Notes: generated by a model not told the origin, from the letters alone. Positions 24,454 to 33,427 are shown, counted from the first letter of the stretch. The stretch: 64,000 nucleotides of DNA from CBDCIS01 sp965217565 (GCA_965217565.1 CBDCIS010000004.1:186001-250000); one strand, 5' to 3'. Numbers and translations: made by a program.

Positions 24454-25488
24454 GTGAGAATCGACCCTGACGGCCTAGCCCGGTTTCGGCTCGAGGGGGC
24501 GCTGGGAGAGGGCGCGGACTCCGAGGTCTTCGCGGCCACTGACGCGCAGACCGAGCGGCCCGTCGTCGTCAAGCGGCCTCATCCATCGCTGATCGCGCGC
24601 TCGCAGCACCACGACGTAGAGCGGCGCATGTCAACGACAATAAAGCTTCGACAGCAGCTTGGAGACTCCCTGTCCCAAGTTTCGAGGACGATTGCCTATA
24701 CGAGGCTTGAGCCACAGGACGGATACTTTGGGGATTCACTCAGTTACGGCTACGACGTGGTCGTGGAGGAGCGAGCTCGGGGTCTTCCCCTGGTGGGCAG
24801 TACGATAGACGGCATCAAGCGCAGGCCCATTGGCCTCCCCCAGAAGCTGTTCGCGCTGCATCCCCTTGCGCCCCACCAGGACAGAGACAGGTTCACCATC
24901 GTGAGAGACATTCTGGAAGCCGCCGAAGTCTTTCACAAGGCCGGGCTGCTGCTTCTGGACGTGAGACCGCAGAACGTGTTCTTCGATCCCCAGCGCGCGG
25001 CCATCACCATCATCGACGCGGGCAACGTCACGGTTGAACGCGCCGCCACCAGGAGACGGGCGGCGTTGGACATGCACGACTTCTACCTGGAGCTCTTCAA
25101 GTGGTATGTCACTCCGGATGAACCGCCCAGCGACGCGGCCGCATACGCTACGCCCCACGGCATGGAGTCGGTGCCGAGATTCGAGCAAGACCTGGACGAC
25201 GTGATACGGGGTTATTCGGCCGCGACATGGGAGCCGCTGAGGGCCAGGGGCCTCGAAGTCGCCCGGAAGGTGCGCGAGCGCGGCTACGGCAGTATTACGG
25301 AGTTCCGGCGGGACTTCGAGGCGCTCCTCGACCTTACCGAGCGGCGTTACCAGAGCCTATCCGAATCGCCATCGCTGACAGGCGCGTGGCAAGACGCGCG
25401 GGGACGGCTCAACGACCCCTACTGGCGCAAGTTCCTGTTCGACGCGGATACAGACCTGGCTGCGTATGACGCCACGACGGACGGCTAA
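24454..25488 (+). CDS. Protein-kinase-like protein
   Basis: The 344-residue protein has a eukaryotic-type kinase fold. A Gly-rich loop 'LGEGADSEVFAA' is at residues 17-28 and the ATP Lys K40 is in 'PVVVKRPHP'. The catalytic loop 'LLLLDVRPQNVFF' gives D169 and N174 with correct spacing but no HRD histidine. The metal-binding Asp is D188 in 'IIDAGN' (DFG replaced by DAG). An insert of ~35 residues lies in the N-lobe. No membrane segment or PASTA domain is seen. It starts at GTG 24454 without a clear ribosome site. It may be an atypical Ser/Thr kinase or a small-molecule kinase. Confidence 0.75.
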   Translation: MRIDPDGLARFRLEGALGEGADSEVFAATDAQTERPVVVKRPHPSLIARSQHHDVERRMSTTIKLRQQLGDSLSQVSRTIAYTRLEPQDGYFGDSLSYGYDVVVEERARGLPLVGSTIDGIKRRPIGLPQKLFALHPLAPHQDRDRFTIVRDILEAAEVFHKAGLLLLDVRPQNVFFDPQRAAITIIDAGNVTVERAATRRRAALDMHDFYLELFKWYVTPDEPPSDAAAYATPHGMESVPRFEQDLDDVIRGYSAATWEPLRARGLEVARKVRERGYGSITEFRRDFEALLDLTERRYQSLSESPSLTGAWQDARGRLNDPYWRKFLFDADTDLAAYDATTDG

Positions 25489-25581
25489 CATTGGCAAAAT
25501 GGTCGCATTGCTGATATTCTCACCCTGCGTCCGGTTAGAGACGAACCAAACCAATACCAATAGAGAGGTGTATGGGAAGCG

Positions 25582-26334
25582 ATGACAAAGGTACTGATAA
25601 CCGGCATGAGCGGGCTGATTGGCGGGCTGTTGAGACAGGGGCTGGAGAGCAAGGGCGGATACGAGCTTAGCGCGCTGAACCGCCGTCCGGTAGAGGGCGT
25701 GGAGTGTCATCAGGCGGACATAGCGGACCTGGAGGCCATCAAGCCGGCGTTCGTTGGGAAGGACGTCGTGGTGCATCTGGCGGCCTATCTCGGCGACCAG
25801 AATTGGGAAGGCCAGCTTAATGGGAACGTCATCGGGGTGTACAACGTTTACGAGGCGGCGAGGCTGGCCGGCGTGAAGCGGGTTATATTCGCCAGCAGCG
25901 GCAACGCCATCAGGGGATTCGAGCGCGTGGCCCCCTACTCCGACATCGCCGTGGGCAACTACGAGAACGTTCCGGACGACTACCCCATGATTACGCACGA
26001 GATGGTGCGGCCCGCGCAGGTTTACGGCGCGGCGAAGGTCTGGGGCGAGGCGCTCGGAAGGGTGTTCTCCGACGAGTTCGGGATGTCGATTCTGTGTGTT
26101 CGGATTGGCCGAGTGAACCAGGAGAACATGCCAACCGGACCACGCGAAAGGGCGGTCTTCCTGAGCCATCGGGACATTGTGCAGATTCTGGTGAGGTGCA
26201 TCGATGCTCCCGACGACCTCAAGTACGACATCTTCATGGCGGTCTCCAACAACAGGTGGAGCTACCGCGACCTGGAGCACACTCGAGAGGTTCTGGGGTA
26301 CGAGCCGGAGGATTCGGGGGACGACTACGCATGA
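25582..26334 (+). CDS. NAD-dependent epimerase/dehydratase family protein
   Basis: The 250-residue protein is an extended short-chain dehydrogenase. The Rossmann motif is 'LITGMSGLIGG' (residues about 5-15), followed by 'DVVVHLAAYLGD', a Ser-rich strand 'RVIFASSGNAIRG', and the catalytic Tyr-x3-Lys 'VYGAAKVWGEAL'. It is shorter than sugar epimerases (about 310-330 residues), resembling the compact uronate-dehydrogenase-like group. Start ATG 25582 follows a GAGAGG-like site at a distance, so a slightly different start is possible. It precedes the formamidase gene by 55 bases. Confidence 0.87.
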   Translation: MTKVLITGMSGLIGGLLRQGLESKGGYELSALNRRPVEGVECHQADIADLEAIKPAFVGKDVVVHLAAYLGDQNWEGQLNGNVIGVYNVYEAARLAGVKRVIFASSGNAIRGFERVAPYSDIAVGNYENVPDDYPMITHEMVRPAQVYGAAKVWGEALGRVFSDEFGMSILCVRIGRVNQENMPTGPRERAVFLSHRDIVQILVRCIDAPDDLKYDIFMAVSNNRWSYRDLEHTREVLGYEPEDSGDDYA

Positions 26335-26389
26335 GGACGGTCTGGCGTAGTGTGATAGTCGGAATCAATGCCAAGAGAGGGTGAACATC

Positions 26390-27499
26390 GTGAAGAGCAT
26401 TACCATTGACCGCGCCAAGCGGCTCAAAGAGGAGCCACATAAGGGTCACAACCGCTGGCATCCCGCCATCCCGCCGGTTTTAGAGGTTGACGCCGGCGAG
26501 GACGTCCTGCTGGAGACACGCGACGCCTCCGACGGCCAGATTTTGCCTGGCATGGCGGCGTCGGAAATGGCTGGCCATGATACGAAGGTGACGCATCCGC
26601 TCACCGGGCCGGTCTATGTAAGGGGCGCGAAGCCCGGCGACTTGCTGGAGATCGAGTACATCGACATGCTGCCCCAACCGCATGGCTGGACTCGCATCAG
26701 GCCGGGTCTGGGCTTCCTGCGGGACCTGTTCACCGAGCCGTACCTGGCGCACTGGGACATCGAGGGTGGCTGGGCGACGTCGCCTCAACTGCCCGGGGTA
26801 CGGATTGCTGACGGCTGTTTCATGGGCACGGCGGGACTCGCGCCCTCGCTGGCGCAGGTCGAGGAGTGGCGGCGGCGGGAGGCGGAACTCGTGGACAGGG
26901 GCGGGTTTGCCGCGCCGCCCGACCCGGAGGACGCCGTTCCGGCGGCCGAACCCGTCGCGAGCGAGGGGCTGCGCACGATTCCACCGCGCGAGAACTGCGG
27001 CAACGTGGACGCCAAGCAGCTTACCAAAGGCTCTCGACTGCTGATACCGGTCGCCGTTGAAGGCGGCCTCTACTCGGCGGGCGACGGTCACTTCGCGCAG
27101 GGCGACTCCGAATGCTGCATCACCGCGATCGAGATGGGCGCGACGGTCGTCGTTCGCTTCAAGATTCACGCCGGCGAAGCGGCGCGGCGCAACATCCGGT
27201 TTCCTCGCTTCGCCCACCCTGGCTACTTCGTCGCGCCGGAGTGGGCCGCGCCGCGAAACTTCATCGCCACGATGGGATTCCCCATCACGGACGAGGGTGT
27301 GAACGATGGGGAGAACCTGACGCTGGCGGCCCGAAGCGCCCTGCTGAACATGATCCAATTGCTCGGCGAACGCGGTTGGAGCCGCGAGCAGGCCTACGTC
27401 ATCTGCAGCGTGGCGGTCGATCTGAAAGTGAGCAACATCGTCGATCTGCCTAACGTCACTGTGTCGGCGTTCCTGCCGGAGGACATCTTCGTGAGCTAG
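26390..27499 (+). CDS. Acetamidase/formamidase family protein
   Basis: The protein has 369 residues. GTG 26390 is chosen because AGAGAGGG lies 8 bases upstream; GTG 26381 would overlap that site. It belongs to the FmdA/AmdA family, which hydrolyses formamide, acetamide or related small amides. Blocks seen are 'HNRWHPAIPPVLEVDAGEDV' early, 'HPLTGPVYVRGAKPGDLLEI', cited as residues about 67-86, 'PPRENCGNVDAKQLTKGS' and 'SAGDGHFAQGDSE', the last two being the most conserved. The protein lies between the epimerase and CoA-transferase genes, all rightward, suggesting a small catabolic cluster. Confidence 0.9.
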   Translation: MKSITIDRAKRLKEEPHKGHNRWHPAIPPVLEVDAGEDVLLETRDASDGQILPGMAASEMAGHDTKVTHPLTGPVYVRGAKPGDLLEIEYIDMLPQPHGWTRIRPGLGFLRDLFTEPYLAHWDIEGGWATSPQLPGVRIADGCFMGTAGLAPSLAQVEEWRRREAELVDRGGFAAPPDPEDAVPAAEPVASEGLRTIPPRENCGNVDAKQLTKGSRLLIPVAVEGGLYSAGDGHFAQGDSECCITAIEMGATVVVRFKIHAGEAARRNIRFPRFAHPGYFVAPEWAAPRNFIATMGFPITDEGVNDGENLTLAARSALLNMIQLLGERGWSREQAYVICSVAVDLKVSNIVDLPNVTVSAFLPEDIFVS

Positions 27500-27588
27500 G
27501 ATTGCTCCTACCGCCGGGTTGTAGTTAGTAGGTGGGTTGTATTCCGTAAGTCCGCCGCCCGGTGGGCTTTTGAAGGGGGGGTGAACAG

Positions 27589-28857
27589 ATGCCAGGGCCA
27601 CTGGATGGCGTGAAGATTCTGGAGTTCACTGAGATTATCGCGGGGCCGCTTGGCGGGATGCTGCTCGGCGACATGGGGGCTGACATCATAAAGGTGGAGC
27701 CGCCCTGGGGTGAACCCTGGCGATTCGCCCAAGAGTTCATCCCCAACGAGAGCCGCACGTACATCTCGCTGAACCGAGGTAAACGCAGTCTGCCGCTGGA
27801 CCTCACCAAGCCGGAGGCGCTGGAGATAGTCCACAAGCTCATCCCGGATACGGACGTCGTCATCATCAACGCACGGCCGGACGTGCCCTACAACCTGGGC
27901 ATCGATTATGAGAGCATGTCCAGGGTCAGTCCCCGGCTCATCTACTGCGAGAACACCGCGTTTGGACGCAAGGGACCGGACAGCTACCGCCCCGGATACG
28001 ACATCGTGGTGCAGGCAATGACGGGGCTGATGGCGTCGGAGGGCAAGTCCGCGGATGGCGTTCCCGTGCAGATACAATCGACGGCGGTGGCTGACTACGC
28101 CACGGGGCTGACGATAGCGTGGTCGGTGTGCGCCGCGCTCTTCCACAGGGAGCGCACGGGGCAGGGGCAGAAGATAGAGGCGTCGCTGCTCGGTTCCGCG
28201 CTTGCCGTGCAGGGCGGTCGTTTCATGCAGGTTGCGGCGATCGACGACGAACCGCGCGCCGAACTGCTGGCGTCGCTGGCGCGGCTGAAGGATGAGGGCG
28301 CGCCGTATGAGGAGGTGCAGAAGGTGTATCGCCAGAGCTCTCCCTTCCGCCGGGGCAACATCTATTACCGCACCTACCAGGCGAAGGACGGCGCTGTGAC
28401 GGTGGGCTGCCTGAGCGACCGGCTTCGCAAGAGGATGGCCGACGTGATGGGGCTGCACGACATCCGCTTTCAGCCAGGCTATGACTCGACGAGCGAGGAG
28501 GCCATAGCCTTCAACGAGGAGCTTCTCAAGAAGGCGCAAGACCTCTTCAGGCAGAAGAGCGTCGAAGAGTGGCTGGCGCTGTTGGACAAGGCGGGCGTGC
28601 CAGCGGGGCCGCTGCGATTTGTCGAAGAGCTTGTCAACGACGAGCAGGTGGTCGCCAACGACCTGGTCGTGGAGTTGGAGCACTCGCTGGCCGGCAGCGT
28701 GAAGATGGTGGGGCCGCCCTTCAGCATGAGCGAGTCGCCACTGGAGGCGAAGAGGGCGTCGCCAGCGCTTGGCGAGCACACCGATGAGATTCTTGGGCAA
28801 CTGGGCTACGCTCCGGCGGAGATTCAGCGGCTCAAGGACGAGGGGGTCACTCGCTGA
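27589..28857 (+). CDS. CaiB/BaiF family CoA transferase
   Basis: The 422-residue protein is a class III CoA transferase, moving CoA between carboxylic acids through an aspartyl-CoA intermediate. It begins 'PLDGVKILEFTEIIAGPLGG' and continues 'LLGDMGADIIKVEPP', 'NRGKRSLPLDL' and 'GYDIVVQAMTGLM'. The catalytic Asp is D169 in 'TAVADYATG', matching the position in formyl-CoA transferase. The C-terminal half holds 'LLDKAGVPAGPLRFVEEL' and the fold's closing 'PALGEHTDEIL'. Start ATG 27589 has a GGGGGG-type site. Donor and acceptor are not predictable. Confidence 0.94.
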   Translation: MPGPLDGVKILEFTEIIAGPLGGMLLGDMGADIIKVEPPWGEPWRFAQEFIPNESRTYISLNRGKRSLPLDLTKPEALEIVHKLIPDTDVVIINARPDVPYNLGIDYESMSRVSPRLIYCENTAFGRKGPDSYRPGYDIVVQAMTGLMASEGKSADGVPVQIQSTAVADYATGLTIAWSVCAALFHRERTGQGQKIEASLLGSALAVQGGRFMQVAAIDDEPRAELLASLARLKDEGAPYEEVQKVYRQSSPFRRGNIYYRTYQAKDGAVTVGCLSDRLRKRMADVMGLHDIRFQPGYDSTSEEAIAFNEELLKKAQDLFRQKSVEEWLALLDKAGVPAGPLRFVEELVNDEQVVANDLVVELEHSLAGSVKMVGPPFSMSESPLEAKRASPALGEHTDEILGQLGYAPAEIQRLKDEGVTR

Positions 28858-28895
28858 GCAGTTGCCGCGGAGATTTCGCTGTGCTCGATTTTGGC

Positions 28896-28924
28896 TTGAA
28901 ACGGTGTATGCGCCAATATATAAT
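28896..28924 (+). promoter_or_regulatory. Consensus sigma-70-type promoter of the ferredoxin gene
   Basis: TTGAAA (28896-28901) and TATAAT (28919-28924) are separated by exactly 17 bases. Transcription should start near 28931, leaving a ~110-base leader before the ferredoxin ATG at 29041. It is the best promoter match seen in the window and suggests strong, constitutive expression. Confidence 0.75.
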
Positions 28925-29040
28925 CTATAGTGGTTGGGGCAACGCTCGCCCGCGCGCCGCGGGCCGGTTCCCGCGACAGAACGCCGGTAACAGCTTGGTG
29001 GAGGCCGCGCCTCCGCAACAACTAAGGAGGACACACAAAC

Positions 29041-29289
29041 ATGACCTACATCATCGCCGAGCCTTGCGTCGATCTCAAGGATGGCGCCTGCGTGGACGTG
29101 TGCCCCGTTGACTGTATCTACACGACCGATGACGACAACATGTTCTTCATCAATCCCGACGAGTGCATAGACTGCGCCGCCTGCGAGCCGGTGTGCCCTG
29201 TGACGGCAATCTTCGCCGAGGACGACACACCCTCCGAGTGGCGCAACTACATCGACATCAACTACGAGTACTTTGGGCTAAGTCGATAG
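29041..29289 (+). CDS. 7Fe-type (3Fe-4S/4Fe-4S) ferredoxin
   Basis: The 82-residue protein is a small soluble electron carrier. The first cysteine set is C-x7-C-x3-C-P ('EPCVDLKDGACVDVCPVDC'), the spacing of FdxA-type ferredoxins whose first cluster is 3Fe-4S. The second is C-x2-C-x2-C-x3-C-P ('CIDCAACEPVCPV'), a 4Fe-4S motif. AAGGAGG lies 8 bases upstream of ATG 29041. The C-terminal half is shorter than in Azotobacter-type ferredoxins. A strong consensus promoter precedes it and no other gene follows in the transcript before aconitase. Confidence 0.94.
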   Translation: MTYIIAEPCVDLKDGACVDVCPVDCIYTTDDDNMFFINPDECIDCAACEPVCPVTAIFAEDDTPSEWRNYIDINYEYFGLSR

Positions 29290-29339
29290 CCGTCTTTCGC
29301 CGCGTGAACGGGTCATTACGTCTGCCGTCCGCGTTGTTC

Positions 29340-29403
29340 GTCATCGCAGACGGCCGGCGGGCGACCAGGGCAACGACAAGGGATTGCCCTGCACGGGAAT
29401 GAC
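29340..29403. repeat. Dispersed repeat family A, copy 3 (diverged)
   Basis: 'gcgaccagggcaacgacaag' followed by 'ggattgccctgcacgggaat' matches the core of copies at 8882-8954 and 48183-48285. The 'agggcaa' and 'ttgccct' parts pair into a hairpin. It lies between the ferredoxin and aconitase genes. Confidence 0.5.
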
Positions 29404-29554
29404 GGCTCTTCGAAGCTGACGCCTACTTTACGGCGAGTTCGTCGTTAGGGTTCACGCATTCTACGAACACTCAAGGCTCGGACGCGCTTTCAAGTTGTCC
29501 GAGCCGTTTCATTGTACGCACAAGCCAGGCATCAAGCAGTCCAGGAGGCCCACA

Positions 29555-31828
29555 ATGGTCAACATAGACTCCACGCCGGAATTCGTTTCCAACGCTTACG
29601 AGAAGATGGAGCGCAACCTGGAAGCGGTGCGCCGCAGGCTCGGCAGGCCGATGGGCCTGGCCGACAAGGTTCTGCTCTCCCACCTGGACGACACCGCGAA
29701 CCAGGAACTGGAATCGGGGCGCAGCTACCTAAACCTGCGGCCCGACCGCGTCGTGTTGCAGGACGTTCTCGGTCAGACCGTGATGCTCCAGTTCATGCAG
29801 ACGCGGCGCGAGAGAACGGCGGTCCCGACCACCGTGCACTGCGACCACCTCATACAGGCGAGAGTCGAGGGGGAATCCGACCTGCGGGAGTCCATCGCCG
29901 AGAACAACGAAGTCTATGACTTCCTAAAGTCGGCGTCGGCGAAGTACGGAGTTGGCTTTTGGGGGCCGGGTGCTGGCATCATCCACCAGGTCAACCTGGA
30001 GAACTACGCCTTCCCCGGCGCGCTGATAATCGGCACCGACTCGCACACGCCCAACGCCGGCGGGCTGGGCAGTTGCGCGGTCGGCGTCGGCGGCGCGGAC
30101 GCCGTCGAGGTGATGGCGGGGCTGCCCTGGGAGGTGCTCTATCCCCGGCATATCGGTGTGCATCTGACGGGCGAGATGAGTGGCTGGACGGCTCCCAAGG
30201 ACGTCATCCTCTACCTCGCGGGCGAACTCACGGTGTCGGGCGGGACCAACGCCATCATCGAGTACTTCGGCGAGGGCGCGCGCTCCATTAGCTGCACGGG
30301 CAAGGCCACCATCACCAACATGGGCGCGGAACTTGGCGCGACGACCTCCATGTTCCCATACGACGAGCGAATGGCTGCCTACCTCAAGGCGACGGGCCGC
30401 GCAGAGCTTGCGGAGCTCGCGAACAGGTATCTCCACATGGTTACGGCCGACGCGGACGTGGAGGCCAACCCCGAACGCTACTTCGACCGTGTTGTGGAGA
30501 TCGACCTCTCACGGCTGGAACCGCACGTCGTCGGCCCGCACTCCCCTGACCGCGCGCGCCCCATCTCCATGCTGGCGGCTGAGGTGGCGGACGCGAGCAA
30601 CGAGTTCGTCGATGAGCTCTCCTCTACCTTGATAGGAAGCTGCACCAACTCGTCCTACGAGGACATGAGCCGCGCGGCGGACGTGGCGGAACAGGCCAGC
30701 GCGCGCGGCGTTGCAGCGGCAGTGCCCTTCATGGTCACGCCCGGCTCCGAGCAGGTTCGCGCCACCATCGAGCGCGACGGGCAGATGGACTCGCTCAAGG
30801 GAATCGGCGGCACCGTGCTCGCCAACGCCTGCGGCCCGTGCATCGGGCAGTGGCGGCGCGCGAGCGAGATGGCGGGCCTCCCCAACAGTATCCTCACCTC
30901 GTACAACCGCAACTTCCCGCGCCGCAACGACGGGCAGGCTCAGACGATGAACTTCATCGCAAGCCCGGAGATAGTCACCGCGCTTTCGCTGACCGGCAAG
31001 CTCTCGTTCAATCCACTGACCGACACGCTCACGGGCTCGGACGGTCAGCCGTTCAAGCTGGAACCGCCCAAGCCCGCGCCGGAGGTTCCGGAGCGGGACT
31101 TCGACCGGGGCGTGTCGTCGTTCGTCGCGCCGCCGGAGGATGGCGGCGGCATCGAGCTGAGCGTGAGCCCGGACAGCGAACGCATCGAGCTGATGGAGCC
31201 GTGGACGGCATGGGACGGCAATGACTTCCTGGACATGCCTGTGCTGATGAAGACGCAGGGCAAGACTACGACAGACCACATCTCCCCCGCCGGGCCGTGG
31301 CTTCGCTACCGCGGCCACCTGAGCAAGTTCAGCGAGAACATGTTCATGGGCGCGACCAACGCCTTCACGGGCGACGCGGGTACTGGCAAGAACGTGCTCA
31401 CCGGCGAGGAGGGCCGGGCCATTTCGAGGACAGCGCAGGACTACCGAGAGCGCGGTCTGAAGTGGGTGGTGGTCGGCGATGACAACTACGGCGAGGGCAG
31501 CAGCCGCGAGCACGCCGCGCTGTCGCCCAGGCTGCTCGGCGGCGCGGCGATCATAGCGCGCAGCTTCGCGCGAATCCACGAGACGAATCTCAAGAAGCAG
31601 GGGCTGCTCCCGCTGACGTTCGCCGACCGCGCGGACTACGACCGCATACGAGAGGACGACCGGATAAGCCTGGTTGGGCTGCAGGAGCTGGCGGCGGGCA
31701 AGCCGGTGGAGTGCGCCATCCGGCACGCGGACGGCACATCGGAGACGCTGCACCTGAACCACTCGATAGGCGAGTCGCAGGTGGAATGGTTCCGCATAGG
31801 CGGCGCGCTGAACATGTTCCACAAGTAG
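29555..31828 (+). CDS. acn: Aconitate hydratase (mitochondrial-type)
   Basis: The 757-residue enzyme interconverts citrate and isocitrate in the TCA cycle. ATG 29555 is chosen for AGGAGG 7 bases upstream; an in-frame ATG at 29495 has no site. Cluster cysteines are in 'IGSCTNSSYEDMSRA' and 'ANACGPCIGQWRR'. The swivel domain shows 'KTTTDHISPAGPWLRYRGHL' and 'GDDNYGEGSSREHAAL'. Length and domain order fit the mitochondrial/AcnA-like type with the large domain first. A second, diverged copy of its last ~45 codons lies 1.1 kb downstream (32945-33094). Confidence 0.96.
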   Translation: MVNIDSTPEFVSNAYEKMERNLEAVRRRLGRPMGLADKVLLSHLDDTANQELESGRSYLNLRPDRVVLQDVLGQTVMLQFMQTRRERTAVPTTVHCDHLIQARVEGESDLRESIAENNEVYDFLKSASAKYGVGFWGPGAGIIHQVNLENYAFPGALIIGTDSHTPNAGGLGSCAVGVGGADAVEVMAGLPWEVLYPRHIGVHLTGEMSGWTAPKDVILYLAGELTVSGGTNAIIEYFGEGARSISCTGKATITNMGAELGATTSMFPYDERMAAYLKATGRAELAELANRYLHMVTADADVEANPERYFDRVVEIDLSRLEPHVVGPHSPDRARPISMLAAEVADASNEFVDELSSTLIGSCTNSSYEDMSRAADVAEQASARGVAAAVPFMVTPGSEQVRATIERDGQMDSLKGIGGTVLANACGPCIGQWRRASEMAGLPNSILTSYNRNFPRRNDGQAQTMNFIASPEIVTALSLTGKLSFNPLTDTLTGSDGQPFKLEPPKPAPEVPERDFDRGVSSFVAPPEDGGGIELSVSPDSERIELMEPWTAWDGNDFLDMPVLMKTQGKTTTDHISPAGPWLRYRGHLSKFSENMFMGATNAFTGDAGTGKNVLTGEEGRAISRTAQDYRERGLKWVVVGDDNYGEGSSREHAALSPRLLGGAAIIARSFARIHETNLKKQGLLPLTFADRADYDRIREDDRISLVGLQELAAGKPVECAIRHADGTSETLHLNHSIGESQVEWFRIGGALNMFHK

Positions 31829-31868
31829 GCAGGCGACAGGTATCCTCTACAAGCGCGGGTCATCCAAT

Positions 31869-31898
31869 CCCCCTTATCGCGATTCTCAGATAAGGGGG
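31869..31898 (+). terminator. Hairpin after aconitase gene
   Basis: CCCCCTTAT (31869-31877) and ATAAGGGGG (31890-31898) form a perfect 9-bp stem with a 12-base loop, 40 bases after the aconitase stop. No T-tract follows, so it is a stabilising or weak terminating hairpin rather than a classic intrinsic terminator. Confidence 0.5.
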
Positions 31899-32049
31899 TG
31901 TTGAGACCCGCGGATTCGCATCACCAGCGCGTTTTGAGAATACCAGGCAAGTAATCTGTCCCAAGTTAGAAGGCAGCGACGACGTTTACGGGCGAGTTTC
32001 AAACCACCTGCTCCACTAATTCATTCCTGAATGTATTTGAAGCCAACCC

Positions 32050-32092
32050 GCGGTTTGAGAAATGTCATTCCGAGCGTAGCCGAGGAATCTAA
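32050..32092. repeat. 'gtcattccgagc...gaggaatct' dispersed repeat
   Basis: 'gtcattccgagcgtagccga' followed by 'ggaatct' is a repeat type that I recognise from many bacterial genomes; only one copy is in the window. The rest of 31899-32168 contains no gene that I can support. Confidence 0.5.
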
Positions 32093-32168
32093 AACTCTTG
32101 CCACCAGCACCTATTGCCCTTCCCAAGACGGACTTTGTGAGAGTCGCCTTCAACTTCTGGAAAAGGGG

Positions 32169-32591
32169 CTAGCCAGTCCCTACCCAGCCGCCTTGGGATA
32201 TGTCGATCATCACGCCATCGGGCCCGTTGTACTTGAGCTCGACGTTGCGGCCGCCGTGCCCGCCGCCCATGCCGGCGTGAAGCGCGGCGTTGATGTCCTC
32301 CCGCGGCAGGGAGTCGCGGTCGCGCAGCCTGGAGTCGGTGTCCTCAACGTTATCCACCTGAAAGCCGATGTGGTGAATGCCGCTGTAGCCCGTGCCGAAC
32401 TCGCCGCCGGCCACGACCTCACTCTTGAACTTCAGGATAGCCATATTGACGTTGCCGTCACTAAGGTAGTAGCCCTCGGCGTTGTCGCCGCTGACAACGC
32501 CAACTTCTTCCAACCCGAACACCTCTTTGTAGTAGCTGGCTGTCTTGTTCGGGTCCTGGGTGGCTATCGCGATGTGCTTTATCTTTGCCAT
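32169..32591 (-). CDS. VOC (glyoxalase/methylmalonyl-CoA epimerase-like) protein
   Basis: The 140-residue protein is a VOC-superfamily metalloprotein. It opens 'KIKHIAIATQDPNKTASYYKEVFGL', cited as residues about 3-27, with the first His ligand, then 'GYSGIHHIGFQVDNVEDT' with the second, and closes with 'NVELKYNGPDGVMIDIS' carrying the Glu-type ligand region. A His/Gly-rich loop lies near residue 108. GGAGG lies 7 bases upstream of ATG 32591. It is opposite in strand to its neighbours and lies between the aconitase gene and a stray copy of the aconitase 3' end, so it looks like an inserted gene. Confidence 0.88.
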   Translation of the reverse strand: MAKIKHIAIATQDPNKTASYYKEVFGLEEVGVVSGDNAEGYYLSDGNVNMAILKFKSEVVAGGEFGTGYSGIHHIGFQVDNVEDTDSRLRDRDSLPREDINAALHAGMGGGHGGRNVELKYNGPDGVMIDISQGGWVGTG

Positions 32592-32734
32592 CTCGCTCCC
32601 TCCGGCGGTATCTGGCCGCAGGCGCTTCGAGTGGGTCGCCCGCGCCGTTGAACTATGCGTGTAATGTAAAGCGTGGGCCGTGCGGTGTCAACCGATCACC
32701 GACCGAGCACCAAGACTCTTTCAGTTCGGTAGGT

Positions 32735-32790
32735 AGCTACGACACAAATGGGTAGGTTTGAAACCCGTCCCTACGGGTCTGCGGGAGAGA
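32735..32790. repeat. Intergenic repeat-like 'gggtaggtttgaaacccgtccctacgggt' region
   Basis: The stretch contains 'gggtaggtttgaaacccgtc' followed by 'cctacgggt', with self-complementary arms (gggt/aaaccc and cccgt/acggg). It resembles the small palindromic repeats elsewhere between genes. Apart from this, 32592-32944 shows no supportable gene. Confidence 0.35.
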
Positions 32791-32944
32791 CGTCCACGGA
32801 TGTCCGGCAAACGCCCGCTAATCTGGGACAGGTTCAAGATACTGCGTCGGGTTTTGTTTGCGTAACCGTTCAGACTTGATGGGATGAACCTAAGAACACC
32901 TAGCGTTGTGGGTGGCACTGGTGTCATAAGGGAGAAAAGAAGCT

Positions 32945-33094
32945 GTAGTAGATCTCGAAGCGGGCAATCCGGTAGAGTGTATCGTCCACCTCGCGGACGG
33001 CACGCCGGGGACGCTGCACCTGAACCACTCGATTGGCCAGTCGCAGGTGGAGTGGTTCCGCATAGGCTGCGCCCTGAACATGTTCCACAAGTAG
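32945..33094 (+). pseudogene. Second copy of the aconitase 3' end (gene fragment)
   Basis: Translation of this stretch gives '...AGNPVEC', 'HLADG' and 'TLHLNHSIGQSQVEWFRIG' ending in 'CALNMFHK' and a stop. The full aconitase at 29555-31828 ends 'AGKPVEC', 'RHADG', 'TLHLNHSIGESQVEWFRIG' and 'GALNMFHK'. About 120 of the last 136 bases match, and both end at the same stop codon; sequence after the stop does not match. There is no start codon or ribosome site, so it is a fragment. Its changes alter amino acids too, suggesting it derives from a related aconitase gene rather than a very recent local copy. Confidence 0.85.
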
Positions 33095-33396
33095 AGAGGG
33101 AAGGGTGATGTTGACGGTTTTTGTCGATTACGCAAGAACTGCGACATGTCCAATCCTATTGGATTAGGCTTTGCCACAGCTGCGGCGCGAAGCTATCTTT
33201 ATAATCTGGCAGCGCAAGCCCTTCATGCTAGAACAGCCCTCCGATTCTACCTTCACTATCCGCTGCCTGCCCTCGTTGCCACAACCTCATAGAAACGAGT
33301 TCAGCCCCCTCTTGCCGCTGTGGCTTGTTACCAAGGGGTGTGGCGATAGACTCATGGCTTAGGGCTGGAGCGTCCGCTGTGGACAAGCCTCTGCGC

Positions 33397-33427
33397 GTGT
33401 GCCACGATATGGATTGATATGGCACAC
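33397..33427 (+). promoter_or_regulatory. Operator-like inverted repeat upstream of orphan gene
   Basis: GTGTGCCA (33397-33404) and TGGCACAC (33420-33427) form a perfect 8-bp inverted repeat with 15 bases between, ending 25 bases before the ATG at 33453. It could be a repressor site or a 5' hairpin. Besides this, 33095-33452 shows no gene. Confidence 0.4.

Noticed and set aside
27508..29034. 508-codon open frame on the minus strand opposite the CoA transferase gene
   Set aside because: It mirrors the coding strand of a clear CaiB-family gene and its translation is Arg/His/Leu-rich without family motifs; long antisense frames are expected at this GC content.
30509..31822. 437-codon open frame on the minus strand opposite aconitase
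   Set aside because: Shadow of the aconitase reading frame with typical antisense composition.
33397..33427. Attachment site of a mobile element
   Set aside because: The 8-bp inverted repeat has no direct-repeat partner and no integrase nearby; an operator or hairpin is the simpler reading.
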